From: Eleginops maclovinus
Taxonomy: Eukaryota; Chordata; Actinopteri; Perciformes; Eleginopidae
Length of the DNA: 64,000 nt
Direction of reading: 5' to 3'
Assembly: GCF_036324505.1 (NCBI RefSeq)
Contig: NC_086351.1
Location: 4,288,001 to 4,352,000, forward strand
Shown piece after piece: positions 27,895 to 39,020 of the stretch. The stretch's first letter is position 1. The number at the start of each line of letters is the position of its first letter. The notes below the pieces were generated by a model that saw only the letters and a list, made by a program, of their open reading frames with translations, had not been told where the DNA came from and did no database searches. Made by a program: the position numbers and the translations under genes.

Positions 27895-30117
27895 ACACCT
27901 TTATTGCTGACTGCATGAGAATATGACAAAAACACAATTACAGAGGGAAGTGAGATGACCACTGAGATAACCAAAGACATACAGAAAAGGACCATTGAGA
28001 CCACAGAGACAGAAAACAGGATCACAGGGGAAGGCAGAGTCACAAGAGACTCCAAATGGCACAAAGTGAGTGTTTTAAGCATTTGGATAGAATAGCTTTT
28101 TAAGAGCAAGAAACTGCACGCTATTCCGTCCACATCGTCAATAATTAGACTTTGTGACTTGACTGTGTGTGTGTTTATCTCATGTCTTGAGGAATATGAT
28201 GACTGCTGTGGAAATCCTTTCACAACCCACTCCCTACAAACACCTTCTTACTGTCTTTGTTCTCTTATCTGTTTCCTGCCGTGACAGGATTGAACAGTAA
28301 ATCAAAAGAAAATGAAAAACCACTTTCTTTTTTATGAACATTTACAGATTAATATTAAAAACATAGAGACATTTCACACAACTGTTACCCTGCTTCTCTA
28401 CATTGTTACCTACAAGATGTGAAATATTTCCAATGCATTACACCGATTGTGATCAAGGTTAAAATGCAATCACTTTCACTGCATACTGGAATGGAACAAC
28501 ACTGAATATTAACAATTAAAAACACCCTTTCTCTCACCCACTCCAAAAAAACGGGTTCTGTTTTCACATGTTTCCTTTGCATAACTGGCAATCTCACACC
28601 CTCAAAATGAGCCAGGAAGTGCAGCCGAATACTTGGCAGGTAACAGATTTGACGGTTGCTGATGCTCATTGATGGTTTGCATCAGAGCGGCATCTTTTCA
28701 AACCATAATTTTGTCACCTTCTTACAGTATGCCTGCATCGTCTGCAACGTCTGTGAACAGAATCCTCACATTCAGAGTCAAAGCAGACATAACACTGGGT
28801 GGGGTTAGTAAAACAAGGGTAATCGGTATGTTTGTCTTGTAAAATGGGCAGCCTTCCGCATATCATAATCAAATAAGAGGTACACATCAAAGTATCTAAT
28901 CATAATGACGTCAATTAAGGTGTAACACAAAGAAATTGAGCAACCACCAGATGCTTGTCATTTCTGTGTTGGTTCTCCTTTTTGTATTATTGTGTATGGT
29001 TCAAATAGTCTTCCTGTTTTTGTCTTCCGTCTTTGATGCTCACAAAAAGTAGAAATAGGAACTTTGTGTAATGAAATCTACCATGACCACTGAAGCCTTG
29101 TTGGCCCAGTATGAGTGTTTTTCCACTGTGTGAAAAAGTAAAACGTTATTTACCTCGCTGACACCTCGAGGCGTGCTGGTTTGTACCGAATGGCAGAAAA
29201 CATGTCGACATAAAGCAGCCCTATTCTGCTAATTTTCCGGTTCATTATAGTATTTCTGCCTCTATTGTTGTCTCCATGCTTTAATGTTCAAAAAGCTCTT
29301 TATTTCTCTCATACTGCCTGTGCTGCAGCACCTCTTTTCACCCTCTGTCTGAAACCAGAGCCCAGTCTGTCAGTTGCGTAGACATGTCCCACCCCTTAGC
29401 CTATCATGTACAATGTGCTGGTGCGTAAGCTAATACATGCACAAGTGTTACATAATGATGTCACGGGAGTAAAGAAAGGAGTCCAATGAAGGCGTTTCAG
29501 GCAGGGGGGGGAGGGGGGAGTGTGAGAAGGAGAAACTTCCTCTGGAGGGGAACTTTGCAGACTATTTAAATGCACACTAAAGGAAAGGGAAAACCCCAAA
29601 AGCATAATAGGGCCTCTTGAAGCGCACGGTTAACTCTCGTACAGGGCCAACACAGACAGAAGAGTAATAGCCGATTTGGACAGAAATTTGGTAAAAAGGC
29701 GAAGGATCTGTGAAGGATATTTGTTTTCTTGGTGATTTATAGCTCGTAACCAAGTTTATTTATTGTACTCGAAAAGCTAGTTGAACCACAAAAGACAGTA
29801 ATGTGTCTACAGTGGCGGGTAAATGCTACACACCCGGCTACTTCATAGATCTTCTCTTCACTTAATACCGCCACTGAAAAAAGGGTTCTTCACTCCATGA
29901 GAAACGCACTAAATGTCCTTTACTGTATCACCTGTTTGAGGCTAAAGTGGGAAATGAAAGAATGATTTGAAGGCGTGGAGCAGGTTTGACTTAAGAAGCT
30001 GCTATAAATATATAAATAAAACTTGCATACAGCATCTTCAGGATAACTTCTTATCCCTCAGCAAGTAAAAGAAAGACACGTTCATCATCCATCTAGTGAT
30101 CGAGCATTCACTTGATC
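27895..30117 (-). other. Presumed 3' UTR of the ITIM receptor (locus B)
   Basis: Downstream of the locus B stop, a minus-strand AATAAA lies at 27900-27905. This would give a 2.2-kb 3' UTR that contains TTAA-type element copy 3. Open frames such as 27870-28223 have no recognisable domain. Extent is inference. Confidence 0.35.
29211..29621 (+). mobile_element. TTAA-type miniature element, copy 3
   Basis: The left end is TAAAGCAGCCCTATTCTGCT and the right end AGCATAATAGGGCCTCTTGA, which are imperfect inverted repeats. It lies in the presumed 3' UTR of the ITIM receptor at 30118-32601. Confidence 0.85.
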
Positions 30118-32601
30118 TCATTTGAACTGATGGCGCATAACTGCGACCTCGGAGTACGTGACATCGGCTGCTGAGTGTTTCTCCTCTGCAGGAGGCAAAG
30201 CATCTGTTTTCAGCTTGACGACAGAGTAGACCACATCCTAGGAAGAAGTGAGAGACAGAGTTACTTGGTTGTTTTGGTTGTTCTGTTTAATGTAATCTGA
30301 GTGGAACTTATTCAACCTAAATTCAGAGACTAGCTCACCACGTCTCTTTTGAGAACAGATTGCCGGGACACATCCATCACTGGACCGTCTGTATCTGCAA
30401 AGAGAGACAGGGTTTAGTCGAGGGAACTGAAACAAACTAAATAAGTGTGGTGAAGTGAAGGCTTTCATTCTCACCAATGTAGACACGGTGCCTGACTTCA
30501 GGGTCACGTCTGATTGAAAGGAATAAAAAGTGCTGCGATTAGTTTTCTGCATCAGAAAGGACTTTTCTTTCTTACTCCTTAAAATTAAATAAAGCAATAA
30601 CAAATAGCACATTTTTGTTTACAACAAACTGAATATAAAATAAATTCTAATGTAAGCTTACTTAAACACAAATAAATACACAAGATAGTACGTTTATGGA
30701 GCAATATTGTAAATGACTTAACCTTATCAACCTTTGCATTCTTCATGCAAATGTTTGGGTTTGTCCTGTTATTTACCGACTGCGAGTCTACTTTGCATGT
30801 ATATATAGAAGAATAGGACTTCCTCTTTAGTCCAGCACATTACAGTAAAACTGTTGAATATACCTGTCTGCTTCACAGATGTATTCAGCGCTAAAAAATA
30901 TGAATGACTGTTTTTTTTTTATTGCCAACAATCTCTCTTCTCAAAGCTCTTTATACAGTGTGGATTACCAGCGTGCATTTTGTTTTACCTTCAAAACCAC
31001 AAAAAAACCCTCTTCACACATGTTTTAAAATGAGCTTTCTGCAGCGTACCACTCGAAAGAAACTCACTGAAAACTGTGCATGCATTGTCATTGTATGGTC
31101 ACAATATCCATGTATTTTAATAAAGTTACTGCTGAAATGCAGAACATTTTTTGTGTAGTTTTCACAGTTTTTGAAAGTGTGTTCGAATTTGAAAATGTGC
31201 TGCATATGTTTGTGTTTTGCAGATGAGAAAAGTCTTCATGGACTTTGGAAACATTGAATGCAGTTTGTTTGAACAATGATTTGCAGTTCGGTCCATAAGG
31301 ACTTTTATTTCGCTGACTGTGTGAAGAACTGAACCAATGCCGGTTAGCATAGGATGAAAACTGTAAATTGATGATAAACGCAGATCCATTTGTAACGGGA
31401 GAGACGCGGTTATAGGTTTACACACTTACTTCCTGATGAAGACAAAGTAAATAATGGCAGGCACGATGGCTAACAGCAGTATGACGGCGATCACTATAGC
31501 AAACACCATCCCTGCAGATAACGGGTTAGCTATCTGCTGTTCTGAGAGAAGAAACATGACCGAGTGTTACATTTCAGTAATGCTTAGATTTTGGTAACAG
31601 TAATATCTTAATGTGGCATATGGTTCTCTGTTCCTGCTTTTAGAGGCTAGAGCAGGGGTGTCCAAACTTTTTTCACCGAGGGCCACATACAGAAAAATAT
31701 AGCTGGGCCACTTATAGAGGTGAATATTGTCTCAGAAGTTAAGTTATGAGTTAGCAAAACAAATCAAATGTAGGTGAATAATGTGCGATACTTTCAAATG
31801 CTTTAAGGAATCAACTGCCTGCATCCCGTCTGTCTTAAGGGTTTCATTTGTTTTGTTGGCAGCTCATTCCTTTAAACAGAAGCCTCAGATTGCTGAGAAT
31901 AAGAGTAAACATGAAGGTTACATTTCAAGCTTGTTATAGAAATAAGTTATTGTTTTTTAAATCAATTAAGATTTAAATGTTTTAAATTCTAAATGACTGA
32001 ATTTATTTGGCTCATTAATATATTTGAACATATATATTTCAGAAGTACAATATAAGACAAGCAAAAGTTTAATTTGTCGGCCATATTGCATTATACTTTT
32101 AGAATTTGCAGAGGGCAGATTCAAAATGGCCTGCGGGCCGCATTTGGCCCCCGGGCCATAGTTTGGACACCCCTTGGCTAGAGTAACGTGATGTCATTTT
32201 TACTTATTCATCATTTTCACATTGCTAATGATTCGAAAAAAAATCACAAATATTTTCTTACTCACCTTTAACAATGAGTTTGGTGGTTCCTTCCAACGAT
32301 CCTCCGGGAAAAGCTGAAACGGTGCAGGTGTACGACCCTGCATCTCCCATTTCCACATCTTGAATAATCAAAGATTGTTCTGCTAACTTCACTCTACCCT
32401 TCAAAAATGTGTCGGGAACATTAACTAATTGAACATTAGAAACAATGATACTGATATGCTCTCCTGATGTATTTAGCGTCCACTGAATCAGGGTGATATT
32501 GTCATGTTTTGGTCCCGGGATGAATTGGCATTGCAGGGTGACCTCCTGTCCGAGGTATCCCGTCACTTCAGGCAACACTTCAAGGTTTTGTGCCTCAAGA
32601 A
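30118..32601 (-). CDS. V-set Ig receptor with two ITIMs (PVR/nectin/TIGIT-like), locus B
   Basis: Exons are the V-set 32266-32601, the transmembrane 31430-31541, and cytoplasmic exons 30475-30509, 30339-30394 and 30118-30237. Phases 1-1-2-1-0 agree and the stop is TGA at 30118-30120. These exons encode 219 residues without the leader. The V domain has both canonical cysteines, IQW, DAGSYTC and AFPGG (PVR-group motif). The membrane helix is roughly AGMVFAIVIAVILLLAIVPA. The tail is KRDPEVRHRVYI, then DTDGPVMDVSRQS, then two ITIMs, VVYSVV (30217-30234) and VTYSEV (30145-30162). An inhibitory immune receptor recruiting SH2 phosphatases is the natural inference. The leader is unresolved: the region homologous to locus A's leader (33603-33658) is 5 bp shorter and ends in the wrong phase. 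Confidence 0.75.
30145..30234 (-). other. Tandem ITIM motifs
   Basis: VVYSVV and VTYSEV both fit the ITIM consensus (V/I/L/S)xYxx(V/I/L) and are 24 residues apart, Tyr to Tyr, in the last exon of locus B. This spacing is typical of phosphatase-recruiting inhibitory receptors. Confidence 0.8.
31653..32175 (+). mobile_element. hAT-like miniature element, copy 2, with 8-bp target duplication
   Basis: The termini CAGGGGTGTCCAAACTTTTT and AGTTTGGACACCCCTT are inverted repeats. They are flanked by the exact duplication GGCTAGAG at 31645-31652 and 32176-32183, diagnostic of hAT elements. Non-coding; sits in the locus B intron between the V and transmembrane exons. Confidence 0.92.
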
Positions 32602-32744
32602 CTGCCAACAAAAGAAATGTGAAAAGATGTCCTTTTATTATTCTTTTGCCAAGCAAGAAACATTACTATTTGTAATTTGAACTTATTTCAGACACACATC
32701 AACATGGTTTTGTTCATTTCACAATAAAACCTCTTAAAATGTGT

Positions 32745-33171
32745 TTAAGAGGCCTTTGCTTTGTTTCTCTTCCTGTAGTGTGTAATATAGGTGTGTGTGC
32801 ATGTAAACAGCTAAAATCCAACAGTCCACGCCAGAGCCTGCCTGAAATGCCTCCATTGGACTCCTCGGTTTACTTCTGTTACATGTGACATCACTATGTA
32901 ACGCTCGCTCTTCTATTGGCTAGCGCTCCAACACACTGTACGTGACAGGATAAGGGGCGGGACATCTGTGAGAGGTTGACAAATCACAACAGAGACGGCC
33001 AGATAACCAATCAGAGCAGACTGGGCTCTGGTTTCAGACAGAGGGTGAAAAGAGGTGCTGCAGCACAGGCAGTATGAGAAACGTAAAGAGCTTTTTGAAC
33101 ATTAAAGCATGGAGACATGTCCAACAAATAATAATATAAAGCTCAAAATGAGCATAATAGGGCTTCTTTAA
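32745..33171 (-). mobile_element. TTAA-type miniature element, copy 4, with intact TTAA duplication
   Basis: Flanked by TTAA at 32745-32748 and 33168-33171. The inner termini GAGGCC and GGCTTCT are inverted, giving a non-autonomous element of about 420 bp. TTAA target duplications are used by the piggyBac and Kolobok superfamilies. Assignment between them would need a library search. Confidence 0.88.
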
Positions 33172-34706
33172 ATTTGCATAGCTCCGCTCTGTTCACACAA
33201 CATGGTCTCAAGTTGGAAATAAAATGATGATCAGTGGAAGAAAGTTAACAAGTACATTTATTTAACTACTGTATTTTAGGACACAAATATTGAACTGCTA
33301 AAAGAGAATATGATGCGCTGGTGAGAGAAGCGCTGTCTTGAACTCCATGTGCACTGTATCTTCATCATTAATCTATCCATCTTTTGTTCAGACACACTTT
33401 ATGGTTTCAACTGCACTTAACAAACGGATCTGTTCACATCAATTTTGAGAAAAAGCTGTACAACTAGGCTCAAAGCATGCGAAAGAGGAAGTTAAAGCAA
33501 TGATTCTGTAAAACAACGTGTTTAAATAAATGTGATCCTGCTATAAACATTATTAGGCTGTAATATATGTTTTTAAATATGTCAAAACATGTCGTCTTAC
33601 CTGGGAATAATGATGTAAATCAGAAGCATTGCAGGTGACTTGCTGCAAGTTGGCATTGTTCGTAACTACAAGGGGTGGACAAAATAATAGAAACACTTTA
33701 CAATACAACACAGCTGTGCAAATACGAGTCAATGAAGCAGCCATTTAGCATAATACTGTGCTACTTCTACGACTACTACGTTCAAACTCAAGTACACTAG
33801 GTTGAATTGGCATATCAGGTTTTATCTTTGCGCGAAATTCTTAAATTAAAACAACTTAAGTCAATATTAAGGACACTCACAGTTAAAGAGATAAATCCTC
33901 CGGTGTCCGGTTGCTCGAAAAACACTGAAGAAAGATGAATTGTGGAAACGCCAGAGAAAAATAATGATGACTGCTTGTTGCAAACACAGAAGATAATATC
34001 ATTTGCGAAGAGGAACATGATGATGATGGTTGGCCACCACAAACACTGAATGGCTCAACACACTGAGCTCTGACGCAATATTTGCTAAACACGATCAGAT
34101 TGCACTTGTACATATATGCACATTTATTATGTAAAAAGCTCACCCAAAAAGTAGAAGTGCACATGACTCCCAGCCTTCAGCACTTTTAACAGGAATGAAA
34201 ACCAACACCATTGTTTTTAAGGGGAAGTCGTTCCTTTTTAAGTGTTTAATTCTGTCATTCCTTATCTGCTTTCACAAGGCTGCGTTATTTCCGACTTTTG
34301 GTTGAATGTGTTGCATAACTCTGAAAATGCTGCTCTAGTCGTCAGTTTGTTGTATGCAGATATCTGTCAGCTGGTGATAATGCTCAAGCTTTTGATCTCC
34401 ACGAAGACTGGAACTTGTGGAGACTCACTGCTCAACATGGTTTTTTTCTACCCCTCATTAATGGGGACTTGCATAAATCTGGCAGAGCTCGTGTTATAGC
34501 TTCAGGATTTGGCACCTAGTCTGGCCAGGATGGTCATAATATCAACAAACTCACTCTGGTATTAATCATTCCTCTCTGGTTTAAGCAAACAAAAGCAATG
34601 TACTCTGATCCTATTAGTCGGAAATGATTGCTCAAAATCGGTTCACTTTTTTTCTGTACTTTAAAAAGGCTTTGTGGTCTGTGTACAAACCAAAAATATA
34701 AATATA
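33172..34706. other. Upstream region of locus B
   Basis: On the minus strand 33603-33658 resembles the locus A leader exon (ACTTGCAGCAAGTCACC, then CCCAG and GTAAG donor) but is out of phase with the V exon. A different frame through the same segment, from ATG at 33744, gives a signal-like MAASLTRICTAVLYCKVFLL. It could join in frame only if a weak internal acceptor (CTTGAG) were used. No other gene is seen. Confidence 0.35.
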
Positions 34707-36310
34707 CAGCGGGTAAAATTAAGTATTGAACACGTCATCATTTTTCTCAGGAAATATATTTCTAAAGGTGCTATTGACATGACATGTCCATCAGATGTCG
34801 GTAACAACCCATGCAATCCACATATGCAAAGAAATCCAACCATAGATGTCCATAAATCAAGTTATGTGTATTAAAATGGAATGACACAGGGAAAAACTAT
34901 TGAACACGCTTACTGAAATGTATTTAATACCTTGTACCAAAGCCTTTGTTGGTAATGACAGCTTCAAGACGCCTCCTGTATGGAGAAACTAGTCGTATGC
35001 ATTGCTCAGGTGTGATTTTGGCCCATTCTTCCACACAAACAGTCTTCAAGTCTTGAAGGTTCCATTGGCCTCTTCTTTGAACTCTGATCTTTAGTTCTTT
35101 CCATAGATTTTCTATTGGATTCAAGTCAGGTGATTGGCTGGGCCATTCTAGCAGCTTTATTTTCTTTCTCTGAAACCAATCGAGAGTTTCCTTGGCTGTG
35201 TGTTTGGGATGATTGTCTTGCTGAAATGTCCACCCTCGTTTCATCTTCATCATCCTGGTAGATGGCAGCAGATTTTTATCAAGAGTGTCTCTGTACATTT
35301 TTCCATTCATCCATTCCATGCCAGTGCCGTATGCTGAAAAACAGCCCCCCACCATGATGTTCCCACCTCCAAACTTCACTGTTGGTATGGTGTTTCTGGG
35401 GTGATGTGCGGTGCCATTTCACCTCCAAACATGGTGTGTATTATTACATCCAAAGAGTTCAATTTTGGACTCATGTTACCAGACTATTCTCTCCCAGTAT
35501 TTCACAGGCTTGTCTAAATGTTGTGCAGCAAACTTCAGACGAGCTTCAACATGCTTTTTCTTCAGCGATGGAGTCTTGCGTGGTGAGTGTGCGTACAGGC
35601 CGTGGCGGTTGAGTGCATTACTTATTGTTTTCTTTGAAAGAATTGGACATGCTGATTCAAGGTCTTTCTGAAGGTCTGCACAAGTGGTTCTTGGCTCTTG
35701 GACAACTCTTATTATAATTCTTTTCACTCCTCTGTCAGAAATCTTGCGAGGAGCACCTGGTCGTGGCTGGTTTATGGTGAAATGATGTTCTTTCCACTTC
35801 CGGATTATGGCCCAATCAGTGCTCACTGGAACATTCAGAAGTTTAGAAATCCTTCTGTAATGCCATCAGTATGTTTTGTAACAATAAGGCTGCGAGGGTC
35901 TTGAGAGAGCTCTTTGCTTTTACCCATCAAGAGATCTTTCTTGTGTGACACCTTGGTAATGAGACACCTTTTTATAGGCCATCAGTTGGGACTGAACCAG
36001 CAGATACTAACTTGCACTGACCAGGGGCAGGATTGCTTTCTAATTACTGATAGATTTCAGCTGGTGTCTTGGCTTTCCATGCCTTTTTGCACCTCCCTTT
36101 CTTCATGTGTTCAATACTTTTTCCCTGTGTCATTCCATTTTAATACACGTAACTTAATTCATGGACATCTGTGGTTTGATTTCTTTGCATGTGTGGATTG
36201 AATGGGTTGTTACCGACATCTGATGAACATGTCATGTCAATAGCACCTTTAGAAATATATTTCCTGAGAAAAATGGTGACATGTTCAATACTTGTAAGGG
36301 AAGTGGGCTC
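34707..36310 (-). mobile_element. Tc1/mariner element with long inverted repeats
   Basis: It starts after TA (34705-34706) with CAGCGGGTAAAATTAAGTAT. About 210 bp of the left end (34707-34925) is repeated inverted at about 36095-36310, with the shared words AAATATATTTCTAAAGGTGC and TTTTAATACAC. This is the long-repeat class of fish Tc1 elements. The right outer tip is degenerate. One broken transposase lies on the minus strand. Confidence 0.9.
34924..35935 (-). pseudogene. Dead Tc1-like (DD34E) transposase
   Basis: The minus strand starts MGKSKELSQDPRSLIVTKHT at about 35929. It loses frame near 35860 and resumes as the helix-turn-helix part (DWAIIRKWKEHH, GAPRKISDRG, 35476-35826). It meets a stop at 35476-35478 exactly at the usual VWSDE site, where the first catalytic Asp is replaced by His, and then another stop before the last part (34924-35379). 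That part keeps [11 protein letters not shown] and [10 protein letters not shown] with 34 residues between D and E. At least one frameshift and two stops make it inactive. Confidence 0.9.
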
Positions 36311-36435
36311 AACACAAGTGGAAATATTGTTGAAATAAGTTGAATTGAGGTCATGAACTATGAGGTCATGAACTATGATTAAATCATGGCCACATGTTTG
36401 TATTTGTAATAAAGAGGAAAGAGGAACATATCACA

Positions 36436-36496
36436 GTAGAGGCACAACATAAAAGTATGAACCTGAAAATAAGCTTTATAGGGCCCCTTTTAAGGA
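36436..36496 (-). mobile_element. TTAA-type element fragment
   Basis: Only the terminal 60 bp remain, reading ATGAACCTGAAAATAAGC then TATAGGGCCCCTTTTAA, matching the end of the copy at 21951-22426. Confidence 0.7.
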
Positions 36497-37267
36497 ACCC
36501 TCCTAAGTTTACTCCTAATGCTGCTGTAGTTGAAAATCATGCAAATGCTTTTATGTTGAACTGTTGTTTGACAGCACAGTCACACATACATTTATATTTA
36601 ATACAGATATAGACGTACTTGATTGATCTTAAATTAGGATATGATTTTGTAACAACAGCAGCTGATTATCAGGCATTGCACATTACAACAGTAAATGAAC
36701 ACGTGTCAACCATAAAAAGGTACTTATACCTGTAGAGTATCAATAGAAAACAACATATCATATATACGGTTTATTTAATTTTGTATACTGACTCTACCAC
36801 CACATGAACTTGGTGTTTATGAGTCAAAGATTAAGATGCTGGACGAGGAATCAAGAGAGCATGAGATAAAAACCCGGCATTAATCTCACAGCCTCGCACC
36901 AGTGACCTGTCAGGCCTCCTAAAGAAAGCTGCGTCTCAGAAAGTGATGTTTAATTATCTCCACCAATCAGAATCCCCCTGCTAAAATGATCCCCAGGTGT
37001 TCTGGGTAATCAGGTCGGAGGTGTGCAAAGCTTTCCGTGTTTCAGTCGGTCGAGCTCAGCTTGTTGCCTGCATGTAAATTATTGGTGTTAGGGTTCATGA
37101 CAGGAATAACAAACGCAACAGGCTCTGCATCCCGAGCTGTATTCCTTTGAGTCATAGCACTCAGCATGATTCCTGATTGGAGACAGCAGCTGCATTAAAC
37201 ATTGAGATTGTTAGTGGTAATAACAGCTAGAAATCAAATACAGTTATGTGTCTTCATCAAGTTATAC

Positions 37268-37726
37268 TTAAAGAGGACAGATTATGTTCATTTTCAGGTT
37301 TTGTAGTTGTATTATGTGCCTCTACTATAACATGCTTTAATGTTCAAAAAGCTCTTTATGTTTCTCTTACTGCCTGTGCTGCAGCACCTCTTTTCACCCT
37401 CTGTCTGAAACCAGAGCCCAGTCTGCTCTGATCGGTTAGCTGGCCGACTCTGTTGTGATTGGTCATCCGCTTAGATGCCTGCCCCTTAGCCTATCACGTA
37501 CAATGTGTTGGAGCGCTAGTCAACACAATTGTTACATATTGATGTCATTATTTTGTAGAAGTAAACAAAGGAGTCTAATGGAGAAGTTTTAGGCAGGGGG
37601 GAGAGAAACTCCTTCTGGAGATAACTTTTGGATTTGAGCCTTTGCAGACCATTTACATGCACAACAACCTATATAACACACTACAGGAAACGGAAACCCT
37701 CAAAAAGCGTAATATGACCTCTTTAA
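37268..37726 (+). mobile_element. TTAA-type miniature element, copy 5, with intact TTAA duplication
   Basis: Flanked by TTAA at 37268-37271 and 37723-37726. Termini TTAAAGAGGACAGATTATG and CGTAATATGACCTCTTTAA are near-perfect inverted repeats. The best preserved copy in the window. Confidence 0.9.
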
Positions 37727-38717
37727 GAATGCTCTGTCCAAACAAGCACGACAAAAAAGCGTTTTCCTTTGCCTCACATTTTGCAACACTTCACACTTAA
37801 TATTCCCAGTGTTAATTTCACAGCTTCATAACCGAGGAACAATTTTTGGATTTGAAGTGTAGACGGCTGTTAAAATGTCAAAGTTATTCAGGGTCAGGTA
37901 CCCCATTAATTCTGTCCGTCAGACTCAATTCTTTACCAGGCCGTGAGACATTTTTAAACGTTTGAATTTATTTGATGCTGTAAACAGAGGACAGATATTT
38001 GGCACAAATTCGACTCAAGATTTGTTGCATCGTGTAAATGTAAAGTCAGCTATTCAGCAAGATCATACAAATATTATTAGGCGAATTATTTATTTAAAGA
38101 CAAATGATTTAGGATGTTTTTCATGCAGTTTGATATACCAAGAAAAAACCTTCCTAGACATTTTCCACCCAGCCCTTTTCATTCCACCCTTATGACTACT
38201 TTAAGAATGCCTCAGTTTGAGTCTAATTATAATCTGGGTCAGGATGATTCATAGTGTTTGCAACTGTGAAGCAATGCTGTTGAACTTTTGTGACCCATAA
38301 TTTGAAATGTTTGAATCTTATTGAATCCAGCAGCTTCTCTAGAAAGAGGGGGGTGGAGAAGTGTCACAAATAGGACTAAATTAAGGTTGTCTTTTAATGT
38401 TAAGAAGTAGAAAAGAATCATGTAAAAAAAGGTGTATTGTTCGAAATGTAATCCAACGTCCATTTATGGCCTCAAGTGTTTAAGTTTTCATCACAATCAT
38501 CATAGTTTTATTTTATTTCATTTCAAAACCTTTAGTTATTCAAGTTACCAGTGAAGGTAGAACATACACATACACTGTTTACATCAGCACAGCTCTCCAC
38601 TTTAATTACAGTATATAGTTTTGGTCATATGTAAATATTGTTAATTGGTTATGATTGTCTTTATATCATTTTAAAAATAACAGTCATTACAATCCTATTT
38701 GATTTCAGTTTTGCTGT

Positions 38718-38826
38718 GTATTCTCCTGTCTGTGTCTGTGTTTGCACCACATATACCAAAGCAAATTCCTCGTAAAATGTCGAACCCTACTTGGATATAA
38801 AACTGATTCTGATTCTGCTAAACATT
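38718..38826 (+). repeat. Fish LINE-type tail
   Basis: It contains AAGCAAATTCCTCGTAAAAT and ACTTGGATATAAAACTGATT followed by short CTGATT repeats, a familiar 3' end of fish non-LTR elements. Confidence 0.5.
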
Positions 38827-38948
38827 TTACTCTTGCATTTCAAAAAGCATTTGCAATTAACATAAAATATTATTGTTTATACAATATTTTAATTTCCACA
38901 TTGTGTCAGGAAAGCCAGGCTGTGGCATTGCACACCATCTTTAGTTGA

Positions 38949-38954
38949 TTTATT
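38949..38954 (-). terminator. CEA-1 polyadenylation signal
   Basis: AATAAA on the minus strand 67 nt downstream of the CEA-1 stop codon. Confidence 0.55.
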
Positions 38955-39020
38955 CCTCAGTTAAAGGCAAAATGCATCAGTGAAGGAAGAATCTGAGGAA
39001 CAAATATGAAGACATGTATG

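Larger units (their letters stand above)
36311..38948. other. Intergenic between Tc1 element and CEA-1
   Basis: Holds a TTAA-type fragment (36436-36496), TTAA-type copy 5 (37268-37726) and a retroelement tail (38718-38826). 36860-37220 is unique-looking, moderately GC-rich and could be regulatory. No gene is recognised. Confidence 0.5.

Noticed and set aside
27870..28223. 117-residue hydrophobic minus-strand frame
   Set aside because: No homology or exon context; it fits the presumed 3' UTR of locus B.
30238..30612. 124-residue minus-strand frame across the locus B tail region
   Set aside because: It runs through introns in the wrong frame relative to the phase-consistent small exons 30339-30394 and 30475-30509.
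32602..32656. Signal-peptide-like extension LGKRIIKGHLFTFLLLA before the locus B V exon
   Set aside because: There is no in-frame ATG (upstream frame hits a stop) and the sequence is a typical acceptor tract ending GGCAG, as in locus A.
33883..34164. Cysteine-rich minus-strand frame upstream of locus B
   Set aside because: It cannot be spliced in phase to the V exon and resembles no known leader.
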